Positions 12,501-20,099 of a stretch of DNA of 64,000 bases are shown here, piece by piece; position 1 is the first letter of the stretch; every line of letters begins with the position of its first letter. The notes below the pieces were generated by a model, which ran no database searches, was not told the origin of the DNA, and saw nothing but the letters and a program-made list of their open reading frames with translations. Source of the DNA: Branchiostoma belcheri (lineage: Eukaryota; Chordata; Leptocardii; Amphioxiformes; Branchiostomatidae); contig NW_017802602.1 in assembly GCF_001625305.1 (NCBI RefSeq), forward strand, positions 1,907,927 through 1,971,926, in the 5' to 3' direction. Position numbers and translations under genes: made by a program.

Positions 12501-15500
12501 CAGGCATGAATTTGCAATAAAACAATTATTGTTCACAAGGGTGGCCAAGGAAGCCCGCGGCCTCCTTGAGCTGCTGCGCGGAGAACAAGAGAATATCTAC
12601 CGGGAGGAGAACGCCAAAGCCCTCCGCAAGTTTGGAGAACACGACGCGGATGAGGACATGAAGCTGTCCAAGGAGGAGGCTCTGGAGATGCTGAAGGAGC
12701 TGGGGTTGGACATCAGTGAACGGCCCGATGATTGGTTCGAGTCCATGGACAAGAACAACGACGGGTACATCGACCCTGAAGAGTATGACGAGGACATGGC
12801 CAAAGACTTGAAGTAGTCTTCGAAGGTAAGAAACATCTGACATGATCTGCAGCATACAGTGTACTTCCTCAGCTGGTAGAAAGTTCTTGGGTAAGACAAG
12901 ACAGTAGACCCTTCACTCTAGCGTGGGGTCGTGTGGTGTAGCAGTAGCGTCTTGATGTCAAGATGTCCCGGGCTTGAATGTCACTTCGTCACCGATCTTG
13001 TGCCCTTGGGAAAGGCACTTTACACGACTTTCCTCACTTCACTGAAGTTTAGTTAGGGAAGTCCATAGCTCAGATAGGACATTCAATGGACACGCAAAGT
13101 TAAAGAACCCACCGCACTTATCAAAAAGAGTAGGGGACCTTCCCGGTGTGAGTTGTTCAAACCTTACAGTCATATGGCCGCACCTGGGGTCGACTTGAGG
13201 TTACCTGAGTTAGCGCGAAATGGCAGCTGCTCCAGACCCTTGCGATTAAGCCCCAATATATAATTGTAAAGCTGCTCACAATTCAGCCCTTGGCTGTGAA
13301 GAGAGAGTAGCCGGCCCACCCAATACAGTACTATTCACCAAGCTGGTGACAGGGAAAGTCAGCTGGGTTAGGGTCTTCTCTCCCCAAGCTAAAAAATCAA
13401 TATTGATCCATCCATTAGTCGATTAATCAATCGGTTGTTCCAGTAACATAAAGAAAGAAAAAACAATCTTCTTATTGTATATCATTTTACTGGTATTTAT
13501 AATATCATATACTGTTTTCCTTTTCCAACAGGCCCCCGGAATGGAGATGGTCCCACCGCATCCTGCGTGTGCCGAGCACCATCCTGGCCTTCCAGCCGTG
13601 ACTGCAGATCAGCCGCATAGATTTTAGCTGCTTTTGCCTCATTTAACCATGACAAGGTTCGTGAGTGGATATCAGGGTTCAAAATTACAAAGATCATCAC
13701 CATCTTGCGAAGGATTCCATGCCCAAATTTAAATGGAGTCCTGTGAACATATGTCCAAGGTACCCCCATACCTATTTAGGTCTACTACCAGAGCACAGGG
13801 AGCCAAAATATACATTTTTGATCTGACAATGGGTTCTGTTCCTGAAAAAATTACAAGCAACACCATCGCATCTTTTCTATTGTTCTCTGATATCCTGCTC
13901 ACAGCCTGTAACATAGATAATAGGGTTCCTCCTTCAACCATCCCTAAACGTTCATGTCTTTATAGGAAGAGACTTTCACCTGATCATAATATTGTAGTTC
14001 TGTATCTGTATCTATATATAGCCAGTATGCCATCCTTTGGCATAACACAGTTCCTTTTCATCTAGTCTTCACAACTTCGTCAAATTCTACCTAGTACAGA
14101 GATGTTTTACACCAGTCAAATTGTGCGACTCCATGGAACCCATAGATCAGCTTTGCAGCTCTTATAATGCGACCAAGATTTCTGACATTAAAAGAAAATG
14201 CATGATACGAAACCTATCCTTGTCATTTATTCTTGTGTGTTGAGTCTCAGCATTGATGTAACACTCACTCACACTCACTATCCTGGTTTTGATTATTCTG
14301 CTGCCGGTTTCCCTGTCCCAGGGGTGGGCAGCAGTCGGCTGTTCTGGACACCTCGCCTCCAGCTGGCTCTGTCCTGTGGGTCTGTGCTAGACAGACCACA
14401 CTCCTTAATATCCCTCTGGAGACACTCCACCCAAGTTTTTCTAGGCCTGCCACGGCCTCTGTTGCCTGGCAGCTGCAAGTCCACGATGGTGTTGATGCAG
14501 CCACTGGCACACTTAACGTGCCCGTACCATCGGAGGCGGCGTGACTGCACGACAGACTTGATGTCTTCCAGGCCAAGCTTAGCAAGCAAGGTTGCAGAAG
14601 GTGTCATGTCCTGAGGTTTAACACCACAGATCCATCTGACCATGGATCTGTCATTACGGCGCAACCGTTGGAGTTGTAACAAGAAGAGTATAAGCAATGC
14701 ATCATTCTGTAGTTCAATAAATGGTAAGAAAGGAAAGGTCTCCCGTGCTCTTATGCAGAGCGTAGGGTGGTGCCCATATCCATTTCTGTAGCCCTTGAGC
14801 GACACACAGTTGTGCAATGCACTACAGCAGGGGGCTAGTCCGCTGGTAGTGCTGTGTGCTTGACCTTCCCACACTTTTTCTCATATGTGCTGAGTGCTAA
14901 GCAGAGAAAGAAGTGTGTACCATTTTTTTAAAGTCTTTGGTATGACCCGGCCAGGATTTGAACTCACGACCTCCCGATTACAAAGCAAGCACTCTACCAA
15001 TTGAGCTATTGCACCGGTCTAATAAATGCCATGATTCAGAAAAATTAAGGGGTTTGAGGAGTTTGAGACTGCCCTTCTTTTACGGGAAAAGTGCACATTA
15101 AGTTAAACTCGCCAGGTGGTATCTGAGAATGTAGAAACAGACATGAGCAAAGCAATCTAAGGCCACACCAGTTTAATTTCTTGGTTAACGGATCCACCCG
15201 CTTCATTTTTTTCTGATTTGCAAATAAAAATAAAAATTCAGAATCAACTGCAAAATGCTCCTATTTTGCCCTGAACAGTTGAAAACAGTTTTTTCTTCCT
15301 AGCTGTTACTATATAACAGTTATTCCATCTTTCAATGCAACTGGTATCATTAAAAGTTCTAAATTCATTGTTTAAATTTTGAACCAGCCTGGTGTGTTGA
15401 CTTCATGGCTCCTATTGTACCATTTTGGGCCATAATAGGATGCCTAGGCCTGTTTTTATTTTTATTTTTTTTGCCCGCCCGCTCCATTATTTTTCTAGAA

Positions 15501-16244
15501 AAATTAACCAAGAAATTAAATTGGTGTGGCCTAAGTGGAAAAACAAAAAGTAACTCTTTTTCCCATGCCAGCAATCGAACCTGGACTGTGCCTGGGGGTA
15601 TAAGTCACAACTTTAGCTTTAAAATCAGCATGGCATCAACACTGAGGCAATGATCTAGCAAAACTTTGGTGTGATACCGCCCCTGACCTTGGAGTACTCC
15701 TGCGTGGTCCACTTGTTCTGTTTGTCCTTGAGGTACAGCGGGTGAAACCACTCGAACAGGGAGTAGTACAGGCCAAAGTGCAGGTCCGTCTGGTTCCGTA
15801 TGGCATCACGGAGCTCACCTGGGGTCAAAAGAAATTTATTTTGTGATTCTATTGTTTTCAGTCTCGATCACTCGACATTTACCTCCTCCCTTAACTTAAG
15901 TCTTTTGTATACACACACACACACACACACACACACAAAACCACTCAAACAGGGAGTAGTACAGGCCAAAGTGCAGGTCCGTCTGGTTCCGTATGGCATC
16001 ACGTAGCTCACCTGGGGTCAAATGAAATTTGCGATTGATCTATTGTTAACTTTTCAGTTTTGACCACTCTCTTGCCTCCTCCTATAACTCTCAAACACTG
16101 CACAGACACACACATGCAAATACACAGTCACACATGAAAATAAACAGTCACACATTTGAAAATACACATTACGTGCGCGCGCGCACACACACACACAAAC
16201 AAATACACACATAAATACACACACACAAAAACACATGCATGCAA

Positions 16245-16277
<33 letters not shown>

Positions 16278-18979
16278 CAAACACATTGAGTCACAACAGC
16301 TGGGATAAGGACTTGAACTCCCAACCTCTTGGTCCACTAGAAGACATCAAGATCACTATAACCACAGTGGACTATACAAGGTACATACCAACCAAGTCCC
16401 TGTGAGGTCCTGTATCCATAGAGTTCCAGTTCCAGCTGTATTTGGAAGGCCAGTTGGTGAAACCCTCGTGGTGTTTGGAGGTCAATACCACGTATCTGTG
16501 AAAAGTGCAAACGTAATATGTACATGTACATTGTAATTGCCAAAATTTACAAACAATAAGCTTCTAGTTTTGAAAAATATGTACTTATTGTTTTCAATTC
16601 AATTCACTCAATTATATTGTTGTTGTACCTGGTACATACTGCTTTCTCTGCTTAGCACTCAGCACCTGGGAAAGAGTATGGGAGTTAAACACACACTACT
16701 ACCCCCCTGCTGTAGTGACTGCACAACTGTGTGGCCCAAGGGCTACTGAACTGGAGATAGGCACTGCCCTATGCACCACATGGCGTGGGAAGGACTTTAA
16801 CTACTTTTTAACTTAACTAAGTAACTTTGTTTATCATAATTTTCCCAACGCTTCCCAGTTACCCCCTATACAGTAAATGGAACAGCCCACATACTTTGCC
16901 CCTGAAGCTTGCAGGATCTCTGCCCACTGCAGCGGGTTATACCACTCTGCTGTAAACATGGGGGCGAAGTCGGCATAGCTGAAACCAGGTCGATAATTCC
17001 TTTTCATGAAGTCAATGAAGTCTGGATTCTTGGCCCCTGAAATGAAGAAATGAATAAATATAAATGAAAGAATACATGTAGGAATGAAAATGAATGAATG
17101 AATGAATAATGAAGGAAGGAAATGAAAGAGAATGAGTGGATATATTCTATGGTAACATAACTGCATAAAAATTCAAAATCATAATGATAAAATTAGAATT
17201 TTAAGTTAGCCTCTACCAGGCACCACAGATCGCTGGAAAAATAGTAGAAATTGGCCGAAATAAAGGGATAGTTTAGGGCGTATTCTGTCCGTTGAAAAAT
17301 TTTCATTGCAAATTTGTACCAGTTCTTGAAGCAAGCTTTCATGGCAATTTTTCATGATTGCAAATTTTTACAAATTGTACAAATTTGGCAATTGAAGCAA
17401 GAGGCGAGTTTTCAAGGGTGACCATGTACCTTCCCAGTCATACCAGAACCACTCTGAGCCGTAGCTTGGTACAGAGTACACGCCCCACACTATAAAGATG
17501 CCAAACTTGGCTTCATCAAACCAACTTGGGAGAGGACGGCTGTCAATCGACTCCCATGTGGGCTTGTAGGGCACCTGAGTACGTACAAAAAGTGTTTCAT
17601 AATATAAGTGAAAATGGAAGTTCTAACCACACCAGTTTCATTCCTTGGTTTCCAGTTCAACTAAGCTTCAATCTCTGAAAAAAGATTCCAATATCATGAT
17701 CTTCTATAATGATTATTAATAAGAACAGTTCTTGAATCTCAAGTCAAGTTTTTTAAACACTACCAATTGCGGCAATCTTTCTTTTGAAGATTTTGAAGAC
17801 AACGAAAATATTTGGGGTTAATGTCATAACTTTGTACAGTTTGTGTTGAAATCCAATTTTTTCTTTGAAAGCATTGGTGCACTTTCATAAGCCAATGTCA
17901 CATTTTGGCAGGAGATATCAACCTCTTCATGGGTCAAGTTTTGTTGTTGTTGTTAGAAATGTGAAAACCAAGAAATGAAATCGGTGTGTCCTTATCCTGG
18001 AGTAAGCTGTACCTTTCCAGTCCCACCAAAACCATTCGCTGCCAAAGCTGGGGACAGAGAACACTCCCCAGTGCATGAAGATTCCGAACTTTGCTTCGTC
18101 GTACCAGGCTGGTAGCGGTCGCTTGTCCAGGGAGTCCCACGTCGGGGAATAACGGGGCTGCTGTTTATCAATAGGTTATACATTGTAGTTGATAAGTTAA
18201 CTAACACATTAACTAATCCTATTAACCAACAATCCGTTAGTTAACTAACACATTAACTAACTGAAGATGCCATACTTCATTGTCACTGGTGGCCAAAGGA
18301 GTCCAACATCGGAGTGTAGCGGGGCGGCCGTCGATCAATAGGTTATGGTTGACAAGTTAGTTAGCTAACACATTAACTAATCAAAGTAACTGGTTATTAG
18401 TACATCCACGATGTCTCACACATCTTCGCAGAAGGAAAACATATCATTGTTTTTGCTCAGTTTCTTCCTCTTCTTCTCCAAACAAATAGGGTCAATGACC
18501 CGGACCAGACGTCGGTCACCATGGTAACTGGTGCTGTTGCAGACACAGCACCTGTGGTGTTGGGTTGCATTATGTAGCAGGACAGAGCTACAGGGACTGC
18601 TCACCACATATTACATACATGTTAGAGTAGCAATGAACAAAGCAGTTCAGGCTAGACCATGTGAAGGTTAACACATTTCTTTGCAAATGTTACCTTTGTA
18701 ATTACTTTTCTTTGCAAATGTAATTACCTTTCTAATTACTTGCAATGTAAGAGGACTGCAGCAACAGTAGTAGTTGTATTGTCACTAATTGGAGGTTCCT
18801 TAAACAAACAAACAAACAAATTAACAAACCTGGTTCTTTCCCTGTCTCCATTGCCGTACTTTCTGCACGTCGGCGGCCAGGAGTGGGGAGGGCGCGTACA
18901 GCGTCAGCACAAACCCCACCACAGCAGTCATACACAGCAGCATCGCGAGCAGTCGGGGTTTCACTCGAGCTCCAAGCAT
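585..18979 (-). CDS. FUCA1: alpha-L-fucosidase (GH29), ten-exon gene with alternative exon 2
   Basis: Family GH29 enzyme that removes alpha-L-fucose from glycans, normally in lysosomes. Coding exons, all with GT/AG borders and matching phase: 18979-18830, then 18160-18013 (2A) or 17574-17430 (2B), 17036-16895, 16495-16389, 15818-15688, 4608-4475, 3683-3586, 2979-2847, 2349-2179, 825-585. The product is 484 aa with 2A or 483 with 2B, close to human FUCA1 (466, from memory). Residues 9-30 form a signal peptide. Visible family motifs are KFGIFMHWG (His80), [16 protein letters not shown] (residues 153-160), the nucleophile motif WSDGDWE (Asp248), CHHGGYY and [14 protein letters not shown]. The C-terminal beta domain starts in exon 9 and ends QMQGVM. 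The start is the first ATG before the signal peptide, and the TAG stop lies at 587-585. Exon 6 joins exon 5 across an 11 kb intron with no residue missing against human. Assignment to the family is very sure; FUCA1 versus FUCA2 orthology is less so. Confidence 0.95.
890..1092 (+). mobile_element. LINE 3' tail fragment
   Basis: T/G-rich sequence ends in a Cys/Pro-like block (CAGCCTTTAGGCTACCTGG) and then CACCATTAAATGAAATGAAAC, a short-repeat tail as at the 3' ends of CR1/L2-like non-LTR elements. It lies in the last fucosidase intron. No coding part remains. Confidence 0.5.
1282..1420. mobile_element. short palindromic MITE, 9-bp target duplication
   Basis: The ends TAGCCTGGTTACCAAACC (from 1291) and its reverse complement (to 1409) enclose a ~120-bp near-complete hairpin. 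Both sides are flanked by CCTGGACCA. A 9-bp duplication fits Mutator-like transposases; the superfamily is inference. Confidence 0.75.
1606..1884. mobile_element. MITE family X, copy 1
   Basis: A ~255-bp element with ends AGCACGTCGGCAGAACGTAC and its inverted partner GTACGTTCTGCCGACATGCT, flanked by GTAGTATCC on both sides. A second copy lies at 2407-2663. The 9-bp target duplication is Mutator-like. Confidence 0.8.
2398..2673. mobile_element. MITE family X, copy 2
   Basis: Same inverted ends and interior as the copy at 1618-1873, but flanked by a different 9-bp duplication, GCATACAGT. This shows two independent insertions into fucosidase introns 8 and 9. Confidence 0.8.
3058..3545 (+). mobile_element. 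tRNA-derived SINE (long form) split by a MITE
   Basis: A tRNA-like head (GGTGTAATCGGTAGCATG, then TTCGAGTCC) leads into the SINE body (GCACTTCACACAACTTTCCTC, ATCAAAAAGAGTCCTTCCC) and the 3' part (GTACAAAACTGGTGTG, GTTTACCGAAACAAAC). At 3331-3491 another element is inserted. The head is diverged, so the copy is old. Confidence 0.75.
3322..3500. mobile_element. MITE nested in SINE, 9-bp target duplication
   Basis: The ends TAATCTCCAAGCAGATCTTT (3331) and AAAGATCTGCTTGGAGATTA (to 3491) are perfect inverted repeats. CTTACATTG flanks both sides. The interior holds three copies of a ~16-bp word (ATCCATTGGCC). Fragments of the same family lie at 41990-42070 and 43207-43430. Confidence 0.8.
3880..4080 (-). 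mobile_element. probable LINE 3' tail, reversed
   Basis: GATGATGATTGGTTTATTGAAAG reads on the minus strand as AATAAACC followed by an ATCATC tail. It is A/T-rich with no coding part and lies in fucosidase intron 6. Weak evidence. Confidence 0.35.
4125..4490. repeat. degenerate minisatellite built on a splice donor
   Basis: About eight copies of GATTGACACCTGTCATTA-like units (near 4125, 4180, 4213, 4243, 4308, 4360, 4410 and 4467) with irregular 30-50 bp spacing and AGAATGA spacers. On the gene strand each reads GACAG/GTGTCAAT. The last copy (4467-4480) is the real donor of fucosidase exon 6, so the array consists of decoy donors downstream of it. Confidence 0.8.
4666..5015. repeat. two nested hairpins (CG-rich)
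   Basis: Hairpin 1 (4666-4760) has arms AATACAACACGGGGTATTCC and its imperfect complement. Hairpin 2 (4948-5015) is a perfect palindrome with ~30-nt arms (GTTCGATAACGGGTTCCGGA and its complement) and a 6-nt loop. The region is unusually GC-rich against its surroundings and is probably one or two DNA-transposon derivatives. Confidence 0.7.
5020..5195 (+). mobile_element. 5'-truncated SINE (short form)
   Basis: Body words GCACTTAACATGACTTTCC, AAAATGAGTATAATTG, CGTGTTGGTGGTCGCATTAA and the 3' end TGATTACATGTTGGAATAAA match the copies at 49538 and 52612. The tRNA head is missing. Confidence 0.75.
5203..6318 (+). repeat. tandem block of TACTGTAATT MITEs and a spacer unit
   Basis: Three full or partial copies of a ~215-bp element (5275-5492, 5815-6033, 6108-6315, with a half copy at 5633-5742) start TACTGTAATTCCTGATTTTT and end ATAAAGTGAATTACAGTA. 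They alternate with copies of a ~70-bp spacer (GGATGGTTGGTTTACCATT...CCAGCAGTGCCTGGAG) near 5203, 5749 and 6046. The block therefore grew by tandem duplication of element plus flank. It lies in fucosidase intron 5. Confidence 0.8.
6450..6668 (-). mobile_element. TACTGTAATT MITE, reversed copy
   Basis: Same element as at 5815-6033 in reverse, from TACTGTAATTCACTTTATG to AATTACAGTA. Another plus copy lies at 48617-48834. Confidence 0.8.
7330..7830 (+). mobile_element. Penelope-like element 3' fragment (GIY-YIG end plus terminal region)
   Basis: The frame at 7394-7545 reads ...[16 protein letters not shown], then [16 protein letters not shown], like the C-terminal part of the GIY-YIG endonuclease of Penelope-like elements (family pattern W-x-RG-x-KEAI-x-IR...LNR-x-GG). 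It is followed by a hairpin (AAGCTCCTGTT/AACAGGAGCTT at 7570-7598) and a terminal hammerhead-like motif at 7736-7777. The reverse transcriptase part is absent. A reversed sister fragment sits at 11040-11262. Confidence 0.7.
7736..7777 (+). ncRNA. hammerhead-ribozyme-like motif 1
   Basis: The core CTGACGA is followed by stem II AGCTAGT-GGAT-ACTAGCT (7 bp, perfect), then GAAA and the cleavage triplet GTC. Stem I is formed by GTCA (7736-7739) and TGAC (7774-7777). Stem III is almost absent, as described for minimal hammerheads of Penelope-like elements. The fold is inferred by eye. Confidence 0.65.
8050..9090. other. intron DNA without recognised genes
   Basis: Contains degraded pieces of palindromic MITE families (GGCTACCAGGCTAGG at 8126, CTAGCCTGGTAACCAG at 8417). 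The 3' edge TATATTAGTAG/GTAACC at 9090 could be the acceptor of EF-hand exon 1 for an upstream noncoding exon. Confidence 0.35.
9097..12816 (+). CDS. secreted Cys-rich/EF-hand protein nested in a fucosidase intron (in-frame TGA)
   Basis: Exons proposed: 9097-9234, 10846-10912, 12287-12401, 12540-12816, giving 198 codons before TAG. Exon 1 has a good Kozak (ACCATGG), a signal peptide ([13 protein letters not shown]) and a Cys cluster, [20 protein letters not shown]. Exon 2 continues [14 protein letters not shown], then TGA at 10888-10890. Exon 3 ([19 protein letters not shown]) and the start of exon 4 ([15 protein letters not shown]) are a repeated helix. Exon 4 has two canonical EF-hands: [12 protein letters not shown] (from residue 142) and [12 protein letters not shown] (from residue 177). 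Donor phases fit (0, 1, 2). The exon 3 acceptor is poor in pyrimidines, and a LINE tail abuts the exon 4 acceptor. The gene runs antisense inside fucosidase intron 5. Function is unknown; probably extracellular calcium binding. It may be a pseudogene because of the TGA. Confidence 0.65.
9735..10010 (+). mobile_element. tRNA-derived SINE (long form)
   Basis: The head has box A-like GTGTGGCATAGAGGTAGTG and box B GGTTCGAATCC. The body has GGAAAGGCACTTTTCACGG, CTCGGATAGGACGTTAAATG and ATCAAAAAGAGTATA. The 3' half is missing. Confidence 0.85.
10288..10514. repeat. large fold-back made of two inverted SINE 3' ends
   Basis: Arms of ~85 nt (CTTAACAGCTTTTGTTTGTT to AGTACAAGCTGTG, and the inverse to 10514) pair almost perfectly. 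The arm sequence (AACACACCGTTTTGTACATG, GTTTACTGG..AAACAAAC) matches the 3' part of the long-form SINE at 3492-3545 and 23236-23350. The spacer (10365-10430) is SINE-body sequence. Confidence 0.75.
10560..10825 (+). mobile_element. LINE 3' tail with short-repeat end
   Basis: CTCCACCTCTACGGAGGATGAATGATGATG, then a duplicated ~28-bp word (ATTCGACATATTTCATGCAC), ending CAATAAAAATCTGAATC(TGAAATCTGAATC). Tails of ATCTGA units are typical of CR1-type non-LTR elements. No coding part remains. Confidence 0.45.
10924..11351. mobile_element. nonautonomous DNA transposon carrying a Penelope-like insertion
   Basis: The ends CAGTGGTCGAAATAC (10930) and GTATTTCGAACACTG are inverted, with CATGGG on both outer sides. 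Inside, 11040-11262 (minus strand) matches the 3' region of the Penelope-like fragment at 7500-7710 (hairpin AAGCTCCTGTT/AACAGGAGCTT, GACTAATTTGCAT). The rest is made of TGCAATATTGCAG-type words. It starts ~12 bp downstream of the exon 2 donor of the EF-hand gene. Confidence 0.6.
11506..11842 (+). mobile_element. LINE C-terminal and 3' end fragment
   Basis: The frame reads [14 protein letters not shown]..., then [19 protein letters not shown], as in the terminal ORF2 region of many non-LTR elements (ED-x-x-HF-x-x-x-C). The 3' end is GCAATTAGCCCTCGGGCAGG, then AATTTGCAATAAAC. Copies of this 3' end occur at 12403-12530, 38680-38720 and 44875-45135. Confidence 0.65.
12403..12533 (+). mobile_element. 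LINE 3' end fragment abutting an exon acceptor
   Basis: AAAACCCCACAAATTACAG, then TTTTGTCTTC and CAGGCATGAATTTGCAATAA match 11640-11842 and 44940-45135. The fragment ends about 8 bp before the proposed acceptor of EF-hand exon 4 (12539), so that intron edge was rebuilt by the insertion. Confidence 0.65.
12924..13175 (+). mobile_element. tRNA-derived SINE (long form)
   Basis: GGGGTCGTGTGGTGTAGCAG head, then GGAAAGGCACTTTACACGAC, GATAGGACATTCAATGG and CTTATCAAAAAGAGTAGG, ending near GTGAGTTGTTCAAACC. The copy is 3' truncated. Confidence 0.8.
13180..14290. other. intron DNA without recognised genes
   Basis: No conserved frame, SINE or inverted repeat was seen. Short open frames here have no family-like motif. 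Confidence 0.35.
14293..14690 (-). mobile_element. LINE reverse-transcriptase C-terminal tail
   Basis: A minus-strand frame reads [20 protein letters not shown], then [20 protein letters not shown] and [19 protein letters not shown]. The RLRWYGHV...GRGRP-x-KTW block is the hallmark end of ORF2 of several non-LTR retrotransposon clades. Only ~130 codons remain and there is no RT core. It lies in fucosidase intron 5. Confidence 0.8.
14735..15020 (-). mobile_element. second SINE family with tRNA-like head
   Basis: On the minus strand the head reads GACCGGTGCAATAGCTCAAT, TTGTAATCGGGAGGTCG and GTTCAAATCC, which resembles a tRNA but has a mismatched anticodon stem. The body runs CTGCTTAGCACTCAGCACAT-like in reverse and AGCCCTTGAGCGACACACAG. 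A headless plus-strand copy lies at 16645-16805. Confidence 0.65.
15159..15533. mobile_element. GGCCACACC MITE (AGTTTAATTT subfamily)
   Basis: The ends TAAGGCCACACCAGTTTAAT and AAATTGGTGTGGCCTAA are inverted for ~30 nt. The interior is A/T-rich (TTTTTATTTTTATTTTTTTT). The same type of ends occurs at 17623-17994, 39489, 41001, 43884, 55731 and 58086. Confidence 0.75.
15909..15937. repeat. (CA)n microsatellite
   Basis: Lies at the break of the partial exon 5 copy in fucosidase intron 4. Confidence 0.95.
15945..16017 (-). pseudogene. partial copy of fucosidase exon 5
   Basis: This is a near-exact copy of the 5' half of exon 5 (15818-15688), including the intronic acceptor flank TTTGACCCCAG. 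It codes for the [16 protein letters not shown] segment, then breaks off into a CA microsatellite at 15909-15937. It has no donor site and only about half the exon, so it cannot replace exon 5 and is a local duplication remnant. Confidence 0.85.
16100..16287. repeat. interrupted (CA)n microsatellite
   Basis: CACACA/CAAACA and GCGCGC runs in fucosidase intron 4. Confidence 0.95.
16645..16805 (+). mobile_element. headless copy of second SINE family
   Basis: CTCTGCTTAGCACTCAGCAC, CCCCTGCTGTAGTGACTGC and GGCACTGCCCTATGC match the reversed body at 14735-14920. It lies in fucosidase intron 3. Confidence 0.6.
17430..17574 (-). other. FUCA1: fucosidase exon 2B (His replaced by Val)
   Basis: This exon is 145 nt with the same phases as 2A (0 in, 1 out), acceptor CTCAG/GTG and donor GAAG/GTACAT. 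It encodes the same segment, including [20 protein letters not shown]. It is fully open, with conserved framework residues (W, P-L-P, DEAKFG, GSEWFW). The key His is Val79, by GTG in place of CAC. Because the exon is phase 0 in and phase 1 out, including both 2A and 2B would shift frame, so the two can only be used one at a time. The Glu-Trp pair of SEWFW is kept. Confidence 0.85.
17623..17994. mobile_element. GGCCACACC-type MITE between fucosidase exons 2A and 2B
   Basis: The ends CTAACCACACCAGTTTCATT and AATGAAATCGGTGTGTCCTT are inverted (~32 nt, extending to CCTTGGTTT/AAACCAAGG). It fills most of the 438-bp intron between the two alternative exons, and its right end lies 18 bp from the 2A donor. 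Confidence 0.7.
18013..18160 (-). other. FUCA1: fucosidase exon 2A (canonical active-site His)
   Basis: This exon is 148 nt, phase 0 in and phase 1 out. It encodes residues 51-100, including [20 protein letters not shown]. The acceptor is AAACAG and the donor AAAG/GTACAG. The His of the HWG motif matches the fucose-binding His of GH29 enzymes (His34 in the Thermotoga enzyme). About 140 bp upstream on the gene strand (18298-18350) lies a decayed copy of its 5' edge plus intron sequence, so this exon has been copied more than once. Confidence 0.9.
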
Positions 18980-19654
18980 AAACTGAATATCAACTGGCAG
19001 GCTGAGTGCAGAATGGAAAAAAACAACACACGGATCGTTACTTATTTATTTATTTTATTTATTTATCTATTTAAATTGCAAACACTGCAATACAGTGGAA
19101 GCCCTGGCAGCTGAGCTGATGTCGGGCCCCACAGTATAAAATACATATTACATACATAAACCATGGAGGTAGAAATCTCTTTTTCTACCTCCATGCATAA
19201 ACATATACACATCATAGCACAATAAAGTCACAAATCACAGAAATCTCTTATACTTACAATCCATAATCTAGGCTAATGACAGTATGAAAAAAAGTAACAA
19301 TATAATAATTGTTACTTCTACAACTTCTTATATACTGAACTGCCAATACTGTCTGAACTACATGGACAGTCTCATTAGCCTAGTATAGTACCCTTGTAAC
19401 AGTATGTTCCTTATGTATGTAACGTTATGTCGTATTACCATGGAGGTATACTACTCAGTATTAGTCAAGTAGTGTACCTTTTGTCTCCACTTTTCTACAT
19501 ACGTCTGTTATGTGTCTGTCTGTTAAGTCTTGATCTGTACCTAGCTGCGCTCACTTGGTGGCTTTATTCTGTGGTTATAGCAACTGACAAGGCTTTATCA
19601 CACCATATTCACCTCGGGGCGGGTCATTAACCCTTAATTAAAATTTACAAAATA

Positions 19655-20085
19655 CATGCTTAGTGAAATATGCAAATTATGTACAGTGGTGCAATAATAT
19701 CATGCATTTTAAAAATACAGTTATAGAGTCCTGGTATATTCATGGTTGCCGAGGTACAAAAATGCAAATGTTTTATTATACCTTGATACCTTGATACGTC
19801 TTCCAGGAAAGAAGGCCGTGGCCTGTTATGTCCTGATCTCTGCTCACTCGGTTGCATACCTTCGCTTCTCCCAGTGACTGTCATGTCTGCTTTTGAACTG
19901 ATTAACAGTTTCTGCTGCTACTACTTCTTGAGGCAGAGAATTCCAGTTTTTGATTGTTCTGACACTGAACCCCTGCGCCCTAACCCTGGATCTTGCTAGA
20001 GGAACTTTCAACTTGAGGTTGTGACCATTATGTATATGTTTATATGGGGGTATGGTATAGAGTATAAACATATACCCCACATAGT
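19655..20085 (-). mobile_element. LINE ORF2 C-terminus and 3' UTR
   Basis: The minus frame reads KVPLARSRVRAQGFSVRTIK, then NWNSLPQEVVAAETVNQFKS, the W-N-x-LP-x-x-VV-x-A-x-x-V-x-x-FK end typical of L2/CR1-like ORF2. It lies in the intergenic region between the fucosidase and kelch-like promoters. Confidence 0.8.
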
Positions 20086-20099
20086 AACTATTGACCAGG

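Noticed and set aside
14946-15018. tRNA gene on the minus strand
   Set aside because: Boxes A and B are present but the anticodon stem pairs badly, and a SINE body shared with 16645-16805 follows directly. It is a SINE head.
16900-18000. Two separate tandem fucosidase genes
   Set aside because: Only exon 2 is duplicated intact. All other exons occur once as complete copies, so one gene with alternative exons is the simpler reading.
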